DNA of 64,000 nucleotides. Source: Bacillota bacterium. GTDB taxonomy: Bacteria; Bacillota; Clostridia; Lachnospirales; Lachnospiraceae. Below, in pieces: positions 24,645-34,259 of this stretch; within the stretch, counting starts at the first letter, position 1; the number at the start of each line of letters is the position of its first letter. The position numbers and the translations under genes are program-made. The notes beneath the pieces are model-generated. The model was given only the letters and a program-made list of their open reading frames with translations. It had not been told where the DNA came from and ran no database searches. The stretch covers positions 1-64,000 of the forward strand of contig JAEWMB010000042.1 in assembly GCA_023457255.1 (NCBI GenBank), written 5' to 3'.

Positions 24645-25571
24645 ATGAGCAAACAATTGGTACATAGTCCATTGTTTCGGGATCCAATCTATGATGGTGC
24701 GGCAGATCCCGTAATAATATGGAATCACATAGAACATCAGTGGTGGATGATTTATACAAACCGCCGTGCAAATGTAAAAACAAATGGCGTGGAATGGGTA
24801 CATGGCACCGATTTAGGAATTGCTTCTTCGAGTGACGGGGGGCATACCTTTCTTTATCGGGGTATTATAGAAGGTCTTTCGATTGAACCGGGAAGAAATA
24901 CGTTTTGGGCACCTGAGCTTATCTATGAGAAGGAAGTCTATCATATGTATGTATCTTATATCACCGGTGTACCGGCTACCTGGGATTTTGAACGTCATAT
25001 CTTGCATTATACCAGTAAGAATTTGTGGGACTGGGAGTATGCCGGAAGAGTACCGCTCTCCTCTAACCGTTGTATTGATGCCTGCGTACATCGGCTTCCA
25101 AATGGTAATTTTGGACTTTGGTATAAGGACGAAGTAAACGGCTCTCATACTTATATGGTGGAAAGCAGTGATTTATATGAATTTCACAGTCCCAGGGCAG
25201 TCTTGGAGGAATTTGCTCATGAAGGACCCAATGTATTTCATTTTAAGGATTTTTATTGGATGCTTATTGATACTTGGAAGGGGCAGGGAGTGTATCGAAG
25301 TAAAGATGCTATGAACTGGACCAGATGCAAGGGTATCTTATCGGAAACCGGAAATAAGGAAGATGACTATGGGTTTGGTTTCCATGCGGATGTGCATGTT
25401 CAGGGAGAGGAAGCATTTATTTTCTATTTTACACATCCGGGAAGGATACCTTGTGCGGAAGAGAATTTTTATGAACAACAAAGAACTTCTCTTCAGGTAC
25501 GGAGACTTACGGTAAAAAACGGGGAATTATCTTGTGACCGTGAGGAAGAGTTTCTATATGAATTAAGTTAA
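24645..25571 (+). CDS. GH43-like beta-propeller glycosidase
   Basis: A 308-residue protein resembling the five-bladed propeller glycosidases of the GH43/GH117-type superfamily. The first blade has DGAADPVIIWNHIEHQWWMIYTNRR with the conserved Asp of the catalytic base, followed by FWAPELIYEKEVYHMYVSYITG, DACVHRLPNGNFGLWYKDE and FAHEGPNVFHFKDFYWMLIDTW, whose Glu is a candidate general acid. There is no signal peptide, so it acts on imported oligosaccharides or glycosides in the cytoplasm. I chose ATG 24645 because GGGGGAAG precedes it. It is followed after 16 bases by an ABC exporter pair, an unusual partner for a hydrolase. The substrate is unknown. Confidence 0.8.
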   Translation: MSKQLVHSPLFRDPIYDGAADPVIIWNHIEHQWWMIYTNRRANVKTNGVEWVHGTDLGIASSSDGGHTFLYRGIIEGLSIEPGRNTFWAPELIYEKEVYHMYVSYITGVPATWDFERHILHYTSKNLWDWEYAGRVPLSSNRCIDACVHRLPNGNFGLWYKDEVNGSHTYMVESSDLYEFHSPRAVLEEFAHEGPNVFHFKDFYWMLIDTWKGQGVYRSKDAMNWTRCKGILSETGNKEDDYGFGFHADVHVQGEEAFIFYFTHPGRIPCAEENFYEQQRTSLQVRRLTVKNGELSCDREEEFLYELS

Positions 25572-25587
25572 TAGGGGGAATTAAGGA

Positions 25588-27261
25588 ATGAAAGAATTAC
25601 TGTTAAAACGTAAGGGGAAATTTATTCAATATCTAGCGGCAGCCTTTATGTTTAATATTGACCGTTATGTTCAAATGGGAATTTTCGCCCTTATTATGTG
25701 GGCGGTAGAAAAAGGCAGAGATGCCAACTACACGGTTGTGGTGATCGTAACTATTATAGCATCATCCTATAGTGCAGTAAGCTTTATAGTATCACGTATG
25801 CTTCGTATCGGATATATGAGAGATACTATACTGGATGTCCGAAAGCAAGCCTTTGATAAAATTATGAGAATGTCTTTTAAGCAGTATTCCAAAAAAGGAA
25901 AAGAAATTTATTTATCTAATTTAATTAATGATATCAACCAGTTTGAATCGGATTTCTTTATCAGCTTTTTAAACTTTCTGATTAATACCGGCATGTTTGT
26001 AATCAGTTTTATCATTTTGTTATTTTTAGACCCGATTCTGGCTGCGGGAATGTTTGGAGCATCCGTACTTCTTTATCTGGTATCCAGTATTTTCTCAAAG
26101 AAAACAGTGGCTTTAAAGGAAGAAGTATCGACAGCTTCGGAAGAATTTACACAAGAGATTGCGAATACTTTTCATGGACTTGAGATTTTAAAGCTAAACC
26201 GTATCGAAGATAAATTTTTACAAAAGAGTTTATCTTCCATACGTAAGGTAGAACGAAAGAAGAGCATCTCCGGTGTATTTACAGAAGGACAAAGAAGTAT
26301 CATTCAAATACTCTCTTACCTTGTATCCTGCGGTGTAATGGTGTATTTGTGTATTAGTTTTAAATATGGTATGTCGTTGGCGCTTGCAACATTTATATTC
26401 CAGCTTGCAAGTGCTATGAGTTTTAATTTAGTGGATGCTTTTCCTTTATGGAATGCGATGAAAGCTTCTATTAGAATCTATCATAAAATTACGGAGGAGG
26501 ATGCTGCTGAGGACAGACAGAAGAAAGAGGCGCAAAAAGAAGGATATGATCGTCCTTATCCTTTTGATTTTCGAAACGAAATTGTTGTATCGGATGTTTC
26601 GTTTGCCTATGAAAATAAAACAATTTTGTCCCATGCAAATTTTACAATAAGTAAGGGAAAGAAGTATTTAATCAAAGGGGTTAGCGGTGCCGGGAAATCT
26701 ACGTTAATGAATCTGCTTTCTATGACTTATGATAATTATGAAGGAGAGATAAAAGTGGATGGAATGGAGTATAAGACCATAATTGAAAAAACCTTTCATG
26801 ATAAAGTGGCATTTATTTATCAGGATGTATTTTTATTTGAAGACACCATTCGCAATAATATTACCCTATATAAAGACCTGCCGATAGAGCGCGTAGAGTT
26901 TGCAGCGAAAGTCTGCGAATTGGATTCTGTTATAGCAGACCGAAAGTTAGGCTTAGAAGAGCCGTTATCAGAAAACGGAAAGAACTTATCAGGGGGACAG
27001 CGGCAGAGGATTTCGATTGCCAGAGCGATTGCAAAACAAGCAGAAATTTTGTTCGTGGACGAAGGAACATCAAGTCTTAATGAAGATTTAGGGAAAGAAA
27101 TTGAAAAAGTATTCTTATCCTTACCTCAGACAGTAATTGCTATCAGTCATCGTTATTATGAAGGAGTTACCGAACAGTATGATTATGTACTTGAAATTAA
27201 GAATGGCCAAGTTCTTCAATATGAGGCAAAAGAATATTTTGGGGAGGCAGTGACATGTTAA
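25588..27261 (+). CDS. ABC exporter half-transporter, subunit 1
   Basis: A 557-residue membrane-ATPase fusion of the ABCB/type IV exporter class. Six membrane helices occupy about 15-300, then the ATPase domain has Walker A GVSGAGKSTL, Q loop AFIYQDVFLFEDTIRNNITLY, signature LSGGQRQRISIARAIAKQ, Walker B EILFVDEGTSSL with the catalytic Glu, and H loop ISHRY. All catalytic residues are present. The next gene overlaps by seven bases and encodes a second half-transporter, so the pair forms a heterodimeric exporter of drugs, lipids or peptides. The glycosidase gene upstream is in the same transcript by spacing. Confidence 0.9.
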   Translation: MKELLLKRKGKFIQYLAAAFMFNIDRYVQMGIFALIMWAVEKGRDANYTVVVIVTIIASSYSAVSFIVSRMLRIGYMRDTILDVRKQAFDKIMRMSFKQYSKKGKEIYLSNLINDINQFESDFFISFLNFLINTGMFVISFIILLFLDPILAAGMFGASVLLYLVSSIFSKKTVALKEEVSTASEEFTQEIANTFHGLEILKLNRIEDKFLQKSLSSIRKVERKKSISGVFTEGQRSIIQILSYLVSCGVMVYLCISFKYGMSLALATFIFQLASAMSFNLVDAFPLWNAMKASIRIYHKITEEDAAEDRQKKEAQKEGYDRPYPFDFRNEIVVSDVSFAYENKTILSHANFTISKGKKYLIKGVSGAGKSTLMNLLSMTYDNYEGEIKVDGMEYKTIIEKTFHDKVAFIYQDVFLFEDTIRNNITLYKDLPIERVEFAAKVCELDSVIADRKLGLEEPLSENGKNLSGGQRQRISIARAIAKQAEILFVDEGTSSLNEDLGKEIEKVFLSLPQTVIAISHRYYEGVTEQYDYVLEIKNGQVLQYEAKEYFGEAVTC

Positions 27262-28895
27262 AAAAAGTATTCAAAAGTACACCACAGATGATGATTGCTC
27301 TTTTCTTTGCGGCATTTAATAGCTTTTTAGATGGTGCTGTTACTGTTAAGCTGATGGGGCTAATCGATTATGCGATAGCAGGGGACTTAGAACTTTTAAA
27401 ACAGAAGATACCTCACCTTTTAATTTTTGCTCTCGCTCTTTTACCGGTTGGTATCTTAACCTCGATTACGAAGGCATGGTATAAAAAAGATGCAAATCAA
27501 GCAATCAAGATGCATTATGTAAGAGGAGTATTTAAGAAAAACATATCGGAATTTCAGAAAGAAAATACCGCAAATTATATCTCAAGGCTTACGAATGACT
27601 GTAACACCATAGATAAAAACTTTGTAGAAGGTATCTACACCGTGTTCCAGGGGATTGCTAATTTTTTCGTAGGGATATGGATTATCTCTACGGTAAATCC
27701 ATGGATGATTATCCTCTCCTTTATAATTATGACTGTTAATGTTATTATATCTTCTGTGATGAATAAACCATTGCAGCGAAATTATAAAGAACGCTCGGAT
27801 ATGTTTGATGGATATACCTCCTATATTAAAGAAGTGTTATCTGCCTTTCATATTGTTAAGAGTAATAATTTGCAGGATAAAGTAACGAGGGACTATTATG
27901 AGAAGAGTGATGAAATCCAAAAGAAGGGGTACCACATCGAAAAGATGATGACCTTTATCAATGGTGCTCAGCATCTGACTATGAATACGTCAATCTATGG
28001 TATCATATGTATCCTTGGATATCTAACGATACAAGGGAAAATTACAGCAGGCGGCTTGTTAATTGTAGCACAGGGAATTCAAAAGCTTGCTTGGCCGCTG
28101 TTTACGCTAAGTGAGGCGTTACCCAAGGTATTTACCTCTAAATCATTGAGTGAAAAAATTGGTGATAGCTTAAAAAATTCGGATACTTACAAAGAAACTA
28201 TATCGGTGACGGAGTTTAAAGAGGAAATTATTCTAAAAGATCTGGAGTTTCGCTATGAAGATGAAGTGGATAATAAGAAAATTTTAACCGATGTGAATTT
28301 AAACTTAAAGAAAAATGGCAAGTATTTAATTGTAGGCCCTAGCGGCGGCGGGAAATCTACACTGCTTAAGTTGCTTCGAAAGTATTTTGCCCCGACAGGT
28401 GGAAATATTATAATAGATGGACAGCCGCTTCGTGATGTGAAGAAAGAAGACTATTTTGCTATGATAGCCAATGTGGAGCAGCAGGTTTTTATCTTTCATG
28501 ATACCCTAAGAAACAATATCACTCTTTACAAAACGTATAGTGAGGAGGAAATTCAAGCCGCGTTAGAAGCAGCAGGGCTTACAGCTTTTGTAAGGAATCT
28601 GCCGGATGGACTTGATACTATGATTTATGATAATGGCCGTAATATATCCGGCGGCGAGCGAAGCCGTATCGTTATTGCAAGAGCAATGCTAACCAAAGCC
28701 AGCATATTATTTATGGACGAAGCCTTTGCTTCTCTTGATATGGAGCGTGCCAGAGAGATCGAGCAAACCATTCTTAAACTGAAAGATATCACTGTGATTA
28801 ACGTCAGCCACGTTGTCTTCCGGGATACTAAAGAGCAGTACGATGGTGTATTTACGGTAAAGGGAACAGTAAAGCCATTGCTCCTTCAAGAGTAA
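27255..28895 (+). CDS. ABC exporter half-transporter, subunit 2
   Basis: A 546-residue partner of the preceding subunit. It has six predicted helices in the first 300 residues, then Walker A GPSGGGKSTLL, Q loop ANVEQQVFIFHDTLRNNITLY, signature ISGGERSRIVIARAML, Walker B ILFMDEAFASLD and H loop NVSHVV. Both nucleotide sites of the heterodimer therefore look catalytically complete, unlike many asymmetric bacterial pairs. ATG 27255 follows GGGGAGG inside the previous gene, giving coupled translation. No terminator with a clear T tract follows; only a small GAAGC/GCTTC hairpin at 28907-28921. Confidence 0.9.
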   Translation: MLKKVFKSTPQMMIALFFAAFNSFLDGAVTVKLMGLIDYAIAGDLELLKQKIPHLLIFALALLPVGILTSITKAWYKKDANQAIKMHYVRGVFKKNISEFQKENTANYISRLTNDCNTIDKNFVEGIYTVFQGIANFFVGIWIISTVNPWMIILSFIIMTVNVIISSVMNKPLQRNYKERSDMFDGYTSYIKEVLSAFHIVKSNNLQDKVTRDYYEKSDEIQKKGYHIEKMMTFINGAQHLTMNTSIYGIICILGYLTIQGKITAGGLLIVAQGIQKLAWPLFTLSEALPKVFTSKSLSEKIGDSLKNSDTYKETISVTEFKEEIILKDLEFRYEDEVDNKKILTDVNLNLKKNGKYLIVGPSGGGKSTLLKLLRKYFAPTGGNIIIDGQPLRDVKKEDYFAMIANVEQQVFIFHDTLRNNITLYKTYSEEEIQAALEAAGLTAFVRNLPDGLDTMIYDNGRNISGGERSRIVIARAMLTKASILFMDEAFASLDMERAREIEQTILKLKDITVINVSHVVFRDTKEQYDGVFTVKGTVKPLLLQE

Positions 28896-29097
28896 TGGTT
28901 TCATTCGAAGCTTAATGCTTCTGCAAAATCTAAAATTATGCTTAATGCTGCCGAAGCTGCAAGGCTGTGGTATGCTTTAACTAAAAAATAAAAAATATTA
29001 TTACATTTTACCAATAATGTTGTATAATGGTAAACGGAAGAAATATGGAAAAATAAAATGCATTACGCAAATGCGAACATGCGGAAAAGAGGGGACT

Positions 29098-30036
29098 ATG
29101 TCGTTACAAGTACAAAATTTGATGAAAAAGTATGGAGACAAGGTAGTTGTCGAAGATTTGAGTTTTGAAATTGCAAAACCAGGAGTATATGCTTTGCTGG
29201 GTACGAACGGTGCTGGAAAAACAACTTCATTGCGTATTATTCTTGGTATGTTAGCTCATGATGGGGGCAAGGTACTTTGGAATGGAGCAGCACTTGATCC
29301 TGTAAGGGCAAATGTAGGATACCTTGCAGAGGAACGTGGTTTGTATCCGAAATATTCGTTGCTTGACCAATTATTGTACTTTGCAAAACTAAAGAATGTT
29401 CCTAAGAAAACAGCAATGGAACGTATTAAGTATTGGTCGGACCGTTTACAGGTAAACGAATATGTATTTCCGCTTAAGGTAAAAGGAAAGAAATCGAAAG
29501 CAAATAGAGCAGACCAGTTATCAAAAGGTAATCAACAAAAAGTTCAGCTAATGGCAGCTTTAATTTCTGACCCAAAGTTAATTGTTTTAGATGAGCCATT
29601 AAGTGGATTGGATCCGGTAAACACAGATCTATTTAAGTCTATTATCCGTGAGCAGATTGATCAGGATAAGTATCTTATCATGTCGAGTCATCAAATGCCT
29701 ACGATTGAAGAATTCTGTAGTGATATCACAATATTAAATCGTGGTAAGGCTGTATTACAGGGAAATCTAAATGAAATCAAAAAAAGTTATGGCAGAGTAA
29801 ATCTATTTGTTAAAAGTGATGTGGACATTGCTTCTTACATTGAAGAGTTTTCCATAAAAATTGTGAATAAAACACCAAGTGAATATCACTTAAAGGTTCA
29901 GAATGAGCAGCAGGCAATGGATTTTCTTGCAAAGCTCATTGGAGAAAAGATTCCAGTAGTAAAGTTTGAGCTGCGCGAGCCATCGCTGCATGAAATATTC
30001 GTAGAAAAGGTGGGAGATGTTCATGAAGAAAAGTAG
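29098..30036 (+). CDS. NatA-like ABC transporter ATPase
   Basis: A 312-residue ATPase of the NatA/YhaQ group. It has Walker A GTNGAGKTTSLRI, the variant signature LSKGNQQKVQLMAAL characteristic of this group, Walker B LIVLDEPLSGLDP and H loop MSSHQMPTIEE, followed by a C-terminal DUF4162-like domain of about 80 residues. ATG 29098 follows AGAGGGGAC; a TTG farther upstream extends the frame but has no ribosome site. TATAAT at about 29020 with an upstream TTACAT is a plausible promoter. It overlaps the first permease gene by 14 bases. Members extrude sodium, peptides or antibiotics. Confidence 0.92.
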   Translation: MSLQVQNLMKKYGDKVVVEDLSFEIAKPGVYALLGTNGAGKTTSLRIILGMLAHDGGKVLWNGAALDPVRANVGYLAEERGLYPKYSLLDQLLYFAKLKNVPKKTAMERIKYWSDRLQVNEYVFPLKVKGKKSKANRADQLSKGNQQKVQLMAALISDPKLIVLDEPLSGLDPVNTDLFKSIIREQIDQDKYLIMSSHQMPTIEEFCSDITILNRGKAVLQGNLNEIKKSYGRVNLFVKSDVDIASYIEEFSIKIVNKTPSEYHLKVQNEQQAMDFLAKLIGEKIPVVKFELREPSLHEIFVEKVGDVHEEK

Positions 30037-31354
30037 CATAACCGGTTGGAAGGACGTCTTTTCTTTTACCTTAATTCAAACCTTAAAAAGCAAGGCGTTT
30101 CTTGTAAGTTTTGTTTTATTTATTGTGTTGTCTATCGTTTCTATGCCTGTACTTTCGATGATTATGAATAAGGATAGTGAGGTAGAAAATGGGGTTAATC
30201 CAATACAAAAGGTCTATATCAATGATAAGGTTGATTGGTCAGCTGGTGGTTTCTTACCAACTCTTAGTCAGGAAAATTTAAGTCATATTAAGGTGGAAGC
30301 GCTCTTAGAAGATTATGACACGGTTCTAAATCGTATTGAAAAAGAAGAGAATACCTCTGTTATTGTGAATATAGCTGAAACAGAGTTTACCTTTCAGTTA
30401 GATTTTATAAAGGCGAGCAATGGAAGTGTGAAGGAGTCGAATGTTCAGACCTTAAGTCAAGCATTGATAGAGGAGTTTGGCGGATATCGTATTACTCATT
30501 TGGGGATTACGAAAGATCAGTTGTCTATGATTCAAGCAAATGTAGCTACCTCTGTTACGGTTGCAGACAGGAATGGAAATGCAATTATCACAGAAGATAC
30601 TTCAATATCAGATTCTCAATATTGGTTTATCTACGGAATTTTGTTTGTTGTCTTAATGGTGAATATAATGGCAAGCTCTCAGATAGCGTCATCCGTCGTT
30701 TCTGATAAATCCTCTAAGATATTGGAATACTTATTGACGTCGGTGAAGCCGCTGGCTATCATGATAGGAAAAATTTTAGCGATGCTTTCTGTGGTATTAT
30801 TACAATTCGCAGGTATTTTTGCGTGTATTTTAATTTCTAATAAGATTACGGCAATGATATTTCCATCGAATGGAGAAAGTATGATATCTCAATTTCTTCC
30901 CTCCGGAATCTTTGATCATGTGAATGTATTAAATATCATCTTATGTATTGCTGTTATATTGCTGGGGATGATTTTTTATGCAACCCTTGCAGGACTTGCC
31001 GGAGCTACTGTAAGCCGCATCGAGGAGGCTAGTGAAAGCTTAACATTGTTTACTTTTGTTAACCTGATTGGTGCTTATATTGGTATGGGAGCAGCTGGTG
31101 TGTTAATGGCTAGCGGTACAAATGGTTTTGTAACATTCGCTTTATTATTCCCGTTATCCTCCCCATTCTTACTACCTGGAGCTATGTTTGTTGGTAAGGT
31201 ATCAATAGGAATGTCGATACTGTCGATTGTCCTCTTAGTAATTTTTGTTATCTTATTATTTAAGTTCGCAGCAAAGGTATATGAAACTTTAATTCTTCAT
31301 AATGGGAATAGAATCGGACTGAAGGAACTGGTTAAGATTTCTAAAAATGCTTAG
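30023..31354 (+). CDS. ABC-2 permease, NatB/YhaP-like, subunit 1
   Basis: A 443-residue membrane protein. One helix near residues 22-45 is followed by an external domain of about 150 residues, then five or more helices (about 200-420) containing SDKSSKILEYLLTSVKPLAIMIGKILA, the ABC-2 family motif. ATG 30023 is preceded by GGTGGGAG; the frame also has an ATG six bases earlier. It is encoded overlapping the ATPase gene and followed by a paralogous permease, so the transporter is likely an ATPase dimer with two different permeases. Substrate unknown. Confidence 0.9.
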   Translation: MKKSSITGWKDVFSFTLIQTLKSKAFLVSFVLFIVLSIVSMPVLSMIMNKDSEVENGVNPIQKVYINDKVDWSAGGFLPTLSQENLSHIKVEALLEDYDTVLNRIEKEENTSVIVNIAETEFTFQLDFIKASNGSVKESNVQTLSQALIEEFGGYRITHLGITKDQLSMIQANVATSVTVADRNGNAIITEDTSISDSQYWFIYGILFVVLMVNIMASSQIASSVVSDKSSKILEYLLTSVKPLAIMIGKILAMLSVVLLQFAGIFACILISNKITAMIFPSNGESMISQFLPSGIFDHVNVLNIILCIAVILLGMIFYATLAGLAGATVSRIEEASESLTLFTFVNLIGAYIGMGAAGVLMASGTNGFVTFALLFPLSSPFLLPGAMFVGKVSIGMSILSIVLLVIFVILLFKFAAKVYETLILHNGNRIGLKELVKISKNA

Positions 31355-31380
31355 GAAGGTTGAATTGGGAGGTAAATGTG

Positions 31381-32751
31381 ATGAAGGAAATGCAACAAAA
31401 TAAGAATTCCAACCCAGAATCAAGTTTTCGAGGATGGAAGTCTGTGTATAGCTTTACATTTCGACAGGCTACAAAAGGAGTTGGATTTAAAGTAGTAACA
31501 GCACTGATTGCTCTATTGATTATCGCTGGTTTTATCTTAATGAATGTATTGGTAGCAAAACCGAAGAAAGAGAATGAAATAAAGCCGTCAAAGATTACAA
31601 GCGTTTATGTATTAGATCAAAGCGAAATATCTGCGGCGGATTATGAAAGCTTGATGAAGCAGTTTTCACCAGTGGTCTTTGGAAATACAAAATTTATCTT
31701 AATGGAAAGTGAAGAACGCACGGAGGCTGTACAAAGTGCTGCAAGTGATTCGGATACTTCCATAGCAGTTAGTATCACAAAGAATGAAGAAGGTTATCTA
31801 ATAGAGGCATTGATACCAGAAGGCTCTTTACTTGAGGAATCCGATACTGCCTCCTTGCTTGAAGTAATGAAACAATGCTTTGAGACGAATAAACTGGTGC
31901 AGGCAGGACTTTCTGTCACACAGTTAACGACAGCATTAAAGCCAATGAATTCTATCATTACAGAAGTAGGAGAGGATAGCAACCCGGCTACCTTTATTAT
32001 AAAAATGATAGCACCGATGATATTTGGTTTACTGTTATACTTTATGCTGCTGTTGCATGGTCAGACAATCAGCAAAGAAGTATCGACAGAGAAAACCTCA
32101 AAGTTAATGGAAACACTGCTAACCTCTGTTCATCCGTATGCGATGATTACCGGGAAAGTACTTGCAATTTCATCCATCGCCATATTACAGTTTTTAACAT
32201 GGGTTATTTCTGTATTTATCGGTTTGTACGGTGGTACTGCAGTTGCTCATTCCATTTATCCGGAGTATGAGAATACAGCGATCACAATTATTAATTTCTT
32301 AAAGGATAATATTGGTGAATCTGCATTCTCCTTACCGGCAATGATCTTAGCTATCTTAGTATTCTGTGTTGGATTCTTATTCTACTGTGTATTGGCAGGG
32401 CTTGCAGGTTGTATGGTTACCAAACCGGAGGATGTGGCAAGTACACAAGGAGTATTTGTTTTTCCTATCGTGATTAGCTGGATGGTATGCTACTTTGCAT
32501 CTGCCGCAGGGAATGAGGGAGTATTAAGAATTGCAAGATTTATTCCGTTTACAACGCCATTTAGTGTTCCGGTTGATTTAATTACCGGTACCATTGGAAT
32601 AGCGCAGGGAATTGTTACATTCTTGCTTTTGGTAGTGTTCTCCTTGCTGGTTATTATGATAGCTGCAAGAATTTATCGTGGCTTAGTGTTATATAATGGC
32701 CAAAAATTAAGTTTAAAAACAATGTTTCAGGTTTTAAGAGCAAAACAATAA
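31381..32751 (+). CDS. ABC-2 permease, NatB/YhaP-like, subunit 2
   Basis: A 456-residue paralogue of the preceding permease, with the same order: a first helix near 36-56, an external domain to about 200, and a helix bundle containing STEKTSKLMETLLTSVHPYAMITGKVLA. It has a longer N-terminal cytoplasmic tail starting MKEMQQNKNSNPESS. GGGAGG eight bases upstream supports ATG 31381; a longer TTG start is possible. Sequence similarity between the two permeases points to an internal duplication in the operon. A strong terminator follows. Confidence 0.9.
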   Translation: MKEMQQNKNSNPESSFRGWKSVYSFTFRQATKGVGFKVVTALIALLIIAGFILMNVLVAKPKKENEIKPSKITSVYVLDQSEISAADYESLMKQFSPVVFGNTKFILMESEERTEAVQSAASDSDTSIAVSITKNEEGYLIEALIPEGSLLEESDTASLLEVMKQCFETNKLVQAGLSVTQLTTALKPMNSIITEVGEDSNPATFIIKMIAPMIFGLLLYFMLLLHGQTISKEVSTEKTSKLMETLLTSVHPYAMITGKVLAISSIAILQFLTWVISVFIGLYGGTAVAHSIYPEYENTAITIINFLKDNIGESAFSLPAMILAILVFCVGFLFYCVLAGLAGCMVTKPEDVASTQGVFVFPIVISWMVCYFASAAGNEGVLRIARFIPFTTPFSVPVDLITGTIGIAQGIVTFLLLVVFSLLVIMIAARIYRGLVLYNGQKLSLKTMFQVLRAKQ

Positions 32752-32761
32752 AAATAGTGGG

Positions 32762-32820
32762 AAAACTGCTGCATAATATCTTCCGGGATGATAGAAGATA
32801 TCAATATGCAGCAGTTTTTT
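32762..32820 (+). terminator. Terminator of the NatAB-like operon
   Basis: Outer arms AAAACTGCTGCATA (32762-32775) and TATGCAGCAGTTTT (32805-32818), with a smaller inner stem, followed by T residues. Confidence 0.9.
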
Positions 32821-32956
32821 TAATTGATAGAAATGGTCTTGCTATTCTTAAGGCTCAAAAGGCACCAGGAAAGATATATTTTAATGCATGTTTGATGTGT
32901 TTATTGGCATGGAACGCTTGCAGCATAACTCTTTTCAGTTAATCATTAATTTTAAT

Positions 32957-32984
32957 TTGACGTTAACGTTAACGTAAATACACT
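32957..32984 (+). promoter_or_regulatory. Promoter and 16-bp palindromic operator of the LacI regulator gene
   Basis: TTGACG (32957-32962) and TACACT (32979-32984) are 16 bases apart. The perfect palindrome ACGTTAACGTTAACGT (32960-32975) overlaps the -35 box and fills the spacer. Its centre CG-containing repeats look like overlapping LacI half-sites, suggesting autoregulation of the hexuronate operon. Confidence 0.7.
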
Positions 32985-33146
32985 AAAACATATCAAGATA
33001 TTCGTGACAAACGTGATATTATGTTGTACAATATGGTTACGGTATTAGAAAAGTTTGATAACATAATGTATTGTAAAAGATATTTTACAGATGTCATATA
33101 TCGGAATATAACGTAATGAAACGATAATAAATGAAGAGGGTGTAGG

Positions 33147-34205
33147 ATGAAGAAAAGAGTGACCATAGCAGAAATAGCAAAAAAGTGTAATACTTCTATT
33201 GGAACAGTGGACCGTGCTTTGAATAATCGAAATGGGATTCATACAGGGACAAAAGAATTCATCTTGCAGACTGCCAGAGAGATGGGGTATCAGGCCAATC
33301 CAATTGCTGGAGCTTTAAGCCGGAAGAAGTCAATTCGCTTGGGGGTTGTATATTGTGAAAATCATGCTGATTTTTATGATTATGTTACGAGAGGTATCGA
33401 ACAGGCAGCGAAAGAATTACAGATTTATGGGGTTGAAGTGACACAATGGAAGACACTTAACTTATCATGGGAAGAACAGCTTGAACTATTAAAAACGATT
33501 GATTTAAAAGAATACGATGGTTTTGCAATCAACTCCGCAGGGATACAGACTGATACGGTATTGAACCGGATTGTAGAGTTAGGAATCCCCGTCCTAACCT
33601 TCAATACGGATGCGCCGGCAACAAATCGTTTTTGCTATGTAGGAGCGGATGCCCGAAGGGCTGGAAATTTAGCCGGAGAGCTGATTGGAAAGCTTATGGG
33701 GCAAGGGGGAAAAGTAGCAGCCTTAGGCAGTTTTTTAGCAACCAACTCCTTCATCGAACGTTTTATTGGATTTTATGAAGTTATCCAGCGGGAATACCCG
33801 AAGGTAACACTGTGTCCATTTTCAGAGTGTTTTAATGATTCTCAAAGTGCCTATTATGAAACACTTCGTGTGATAAGAGAAAACCCAGATGTGAAAGCGT
33901 TATACATGACGGGCTCTGCCGGTACGGTGGGTGCAATTGAGGCAATGAAAGAACTGGAAAGAAAAGATATCTTATTAGTAGGCTATGATATTACACAACC
34001 TACCATTCAAGCTCTAAGAGAAGGCTGGTGTACTGCTGTTTTATATCAGAATCCGTACCTTCAGGGATATCAAGCAGTAAAGGTATTGGCGAAACATTTA
34101 CTGGAAGGCTTTCTACCGAGAACACCATTATTGATAATGGATACCAAGATTATAATGAAATATAACTTAGAGGAGAGTGAAAATACTGCACTGTTTTTAT
34201 CATAA
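33147..34205 (+). CDS. LacI-family transcriptional regulator of the hexuronate genes
   Basis: A 352-residue regulator. The N-terminal helix-turn-helix reads VTIAEIAKKCNTSIGTVDRALNNRNGIHTGTKEFI, followed by the hinge region and a periplasmic-binding-protein-like sensor domain of the ribose-binding (Peripla_BP_4) type from about 63 on (RLGVVYCENHADFYDYVTRGIEQAA). It directly precedes uxuA and uxuB, so the effector is likely mannonate, fructuronate or a glucuronide. A GAGGGTGTAGG site precedes the ATG. The palindrome in its own promoter suggests negative autoregulation, and uxuA probably shares the transcript since only 54 bases separate them. Confidence 0.9.
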   Translation: MKKRVTIAEIAKKCNTSIGTVDRALNNRNGIHTGTKEFILQTAREMGYQANPIAGALSRKKSIRLGVVYCENHADFYDYVTRGIEQAAKELQIYGVEVTQWKTLNLSWEEQLELLKTIDLKEYDGFAINSAGIQTDTVLNRIVELGIPVLTFNTDAPATNRFCYVGADARRAGNLAGELIGKLMGQGGKVAALGSFLATNSFIERFIGFYEVIQREYPKVTLCPFSECFNDSQSAYYETLRVIRENPDVKALYMTGSAGTVGAIEAMKELERKDILLVGYDITQPTIQALREGWCTAVLYQNPYLQGYQAVKVLAKHLLEGFLPRTPLLIMDTKIIMKYNLEESENTALFLS

Positions 34206-34259
34206 AAGGCCAGGTACAAGCAGATAATAAAAAACTATATTGACTAGGAGGAAAATGAT

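Noticed and set aside
32757..32942. 61-codon frame after the NatAB-like operon
   Set aside because: It runs through the terminator hairpin, has no ribosome site and looks random.
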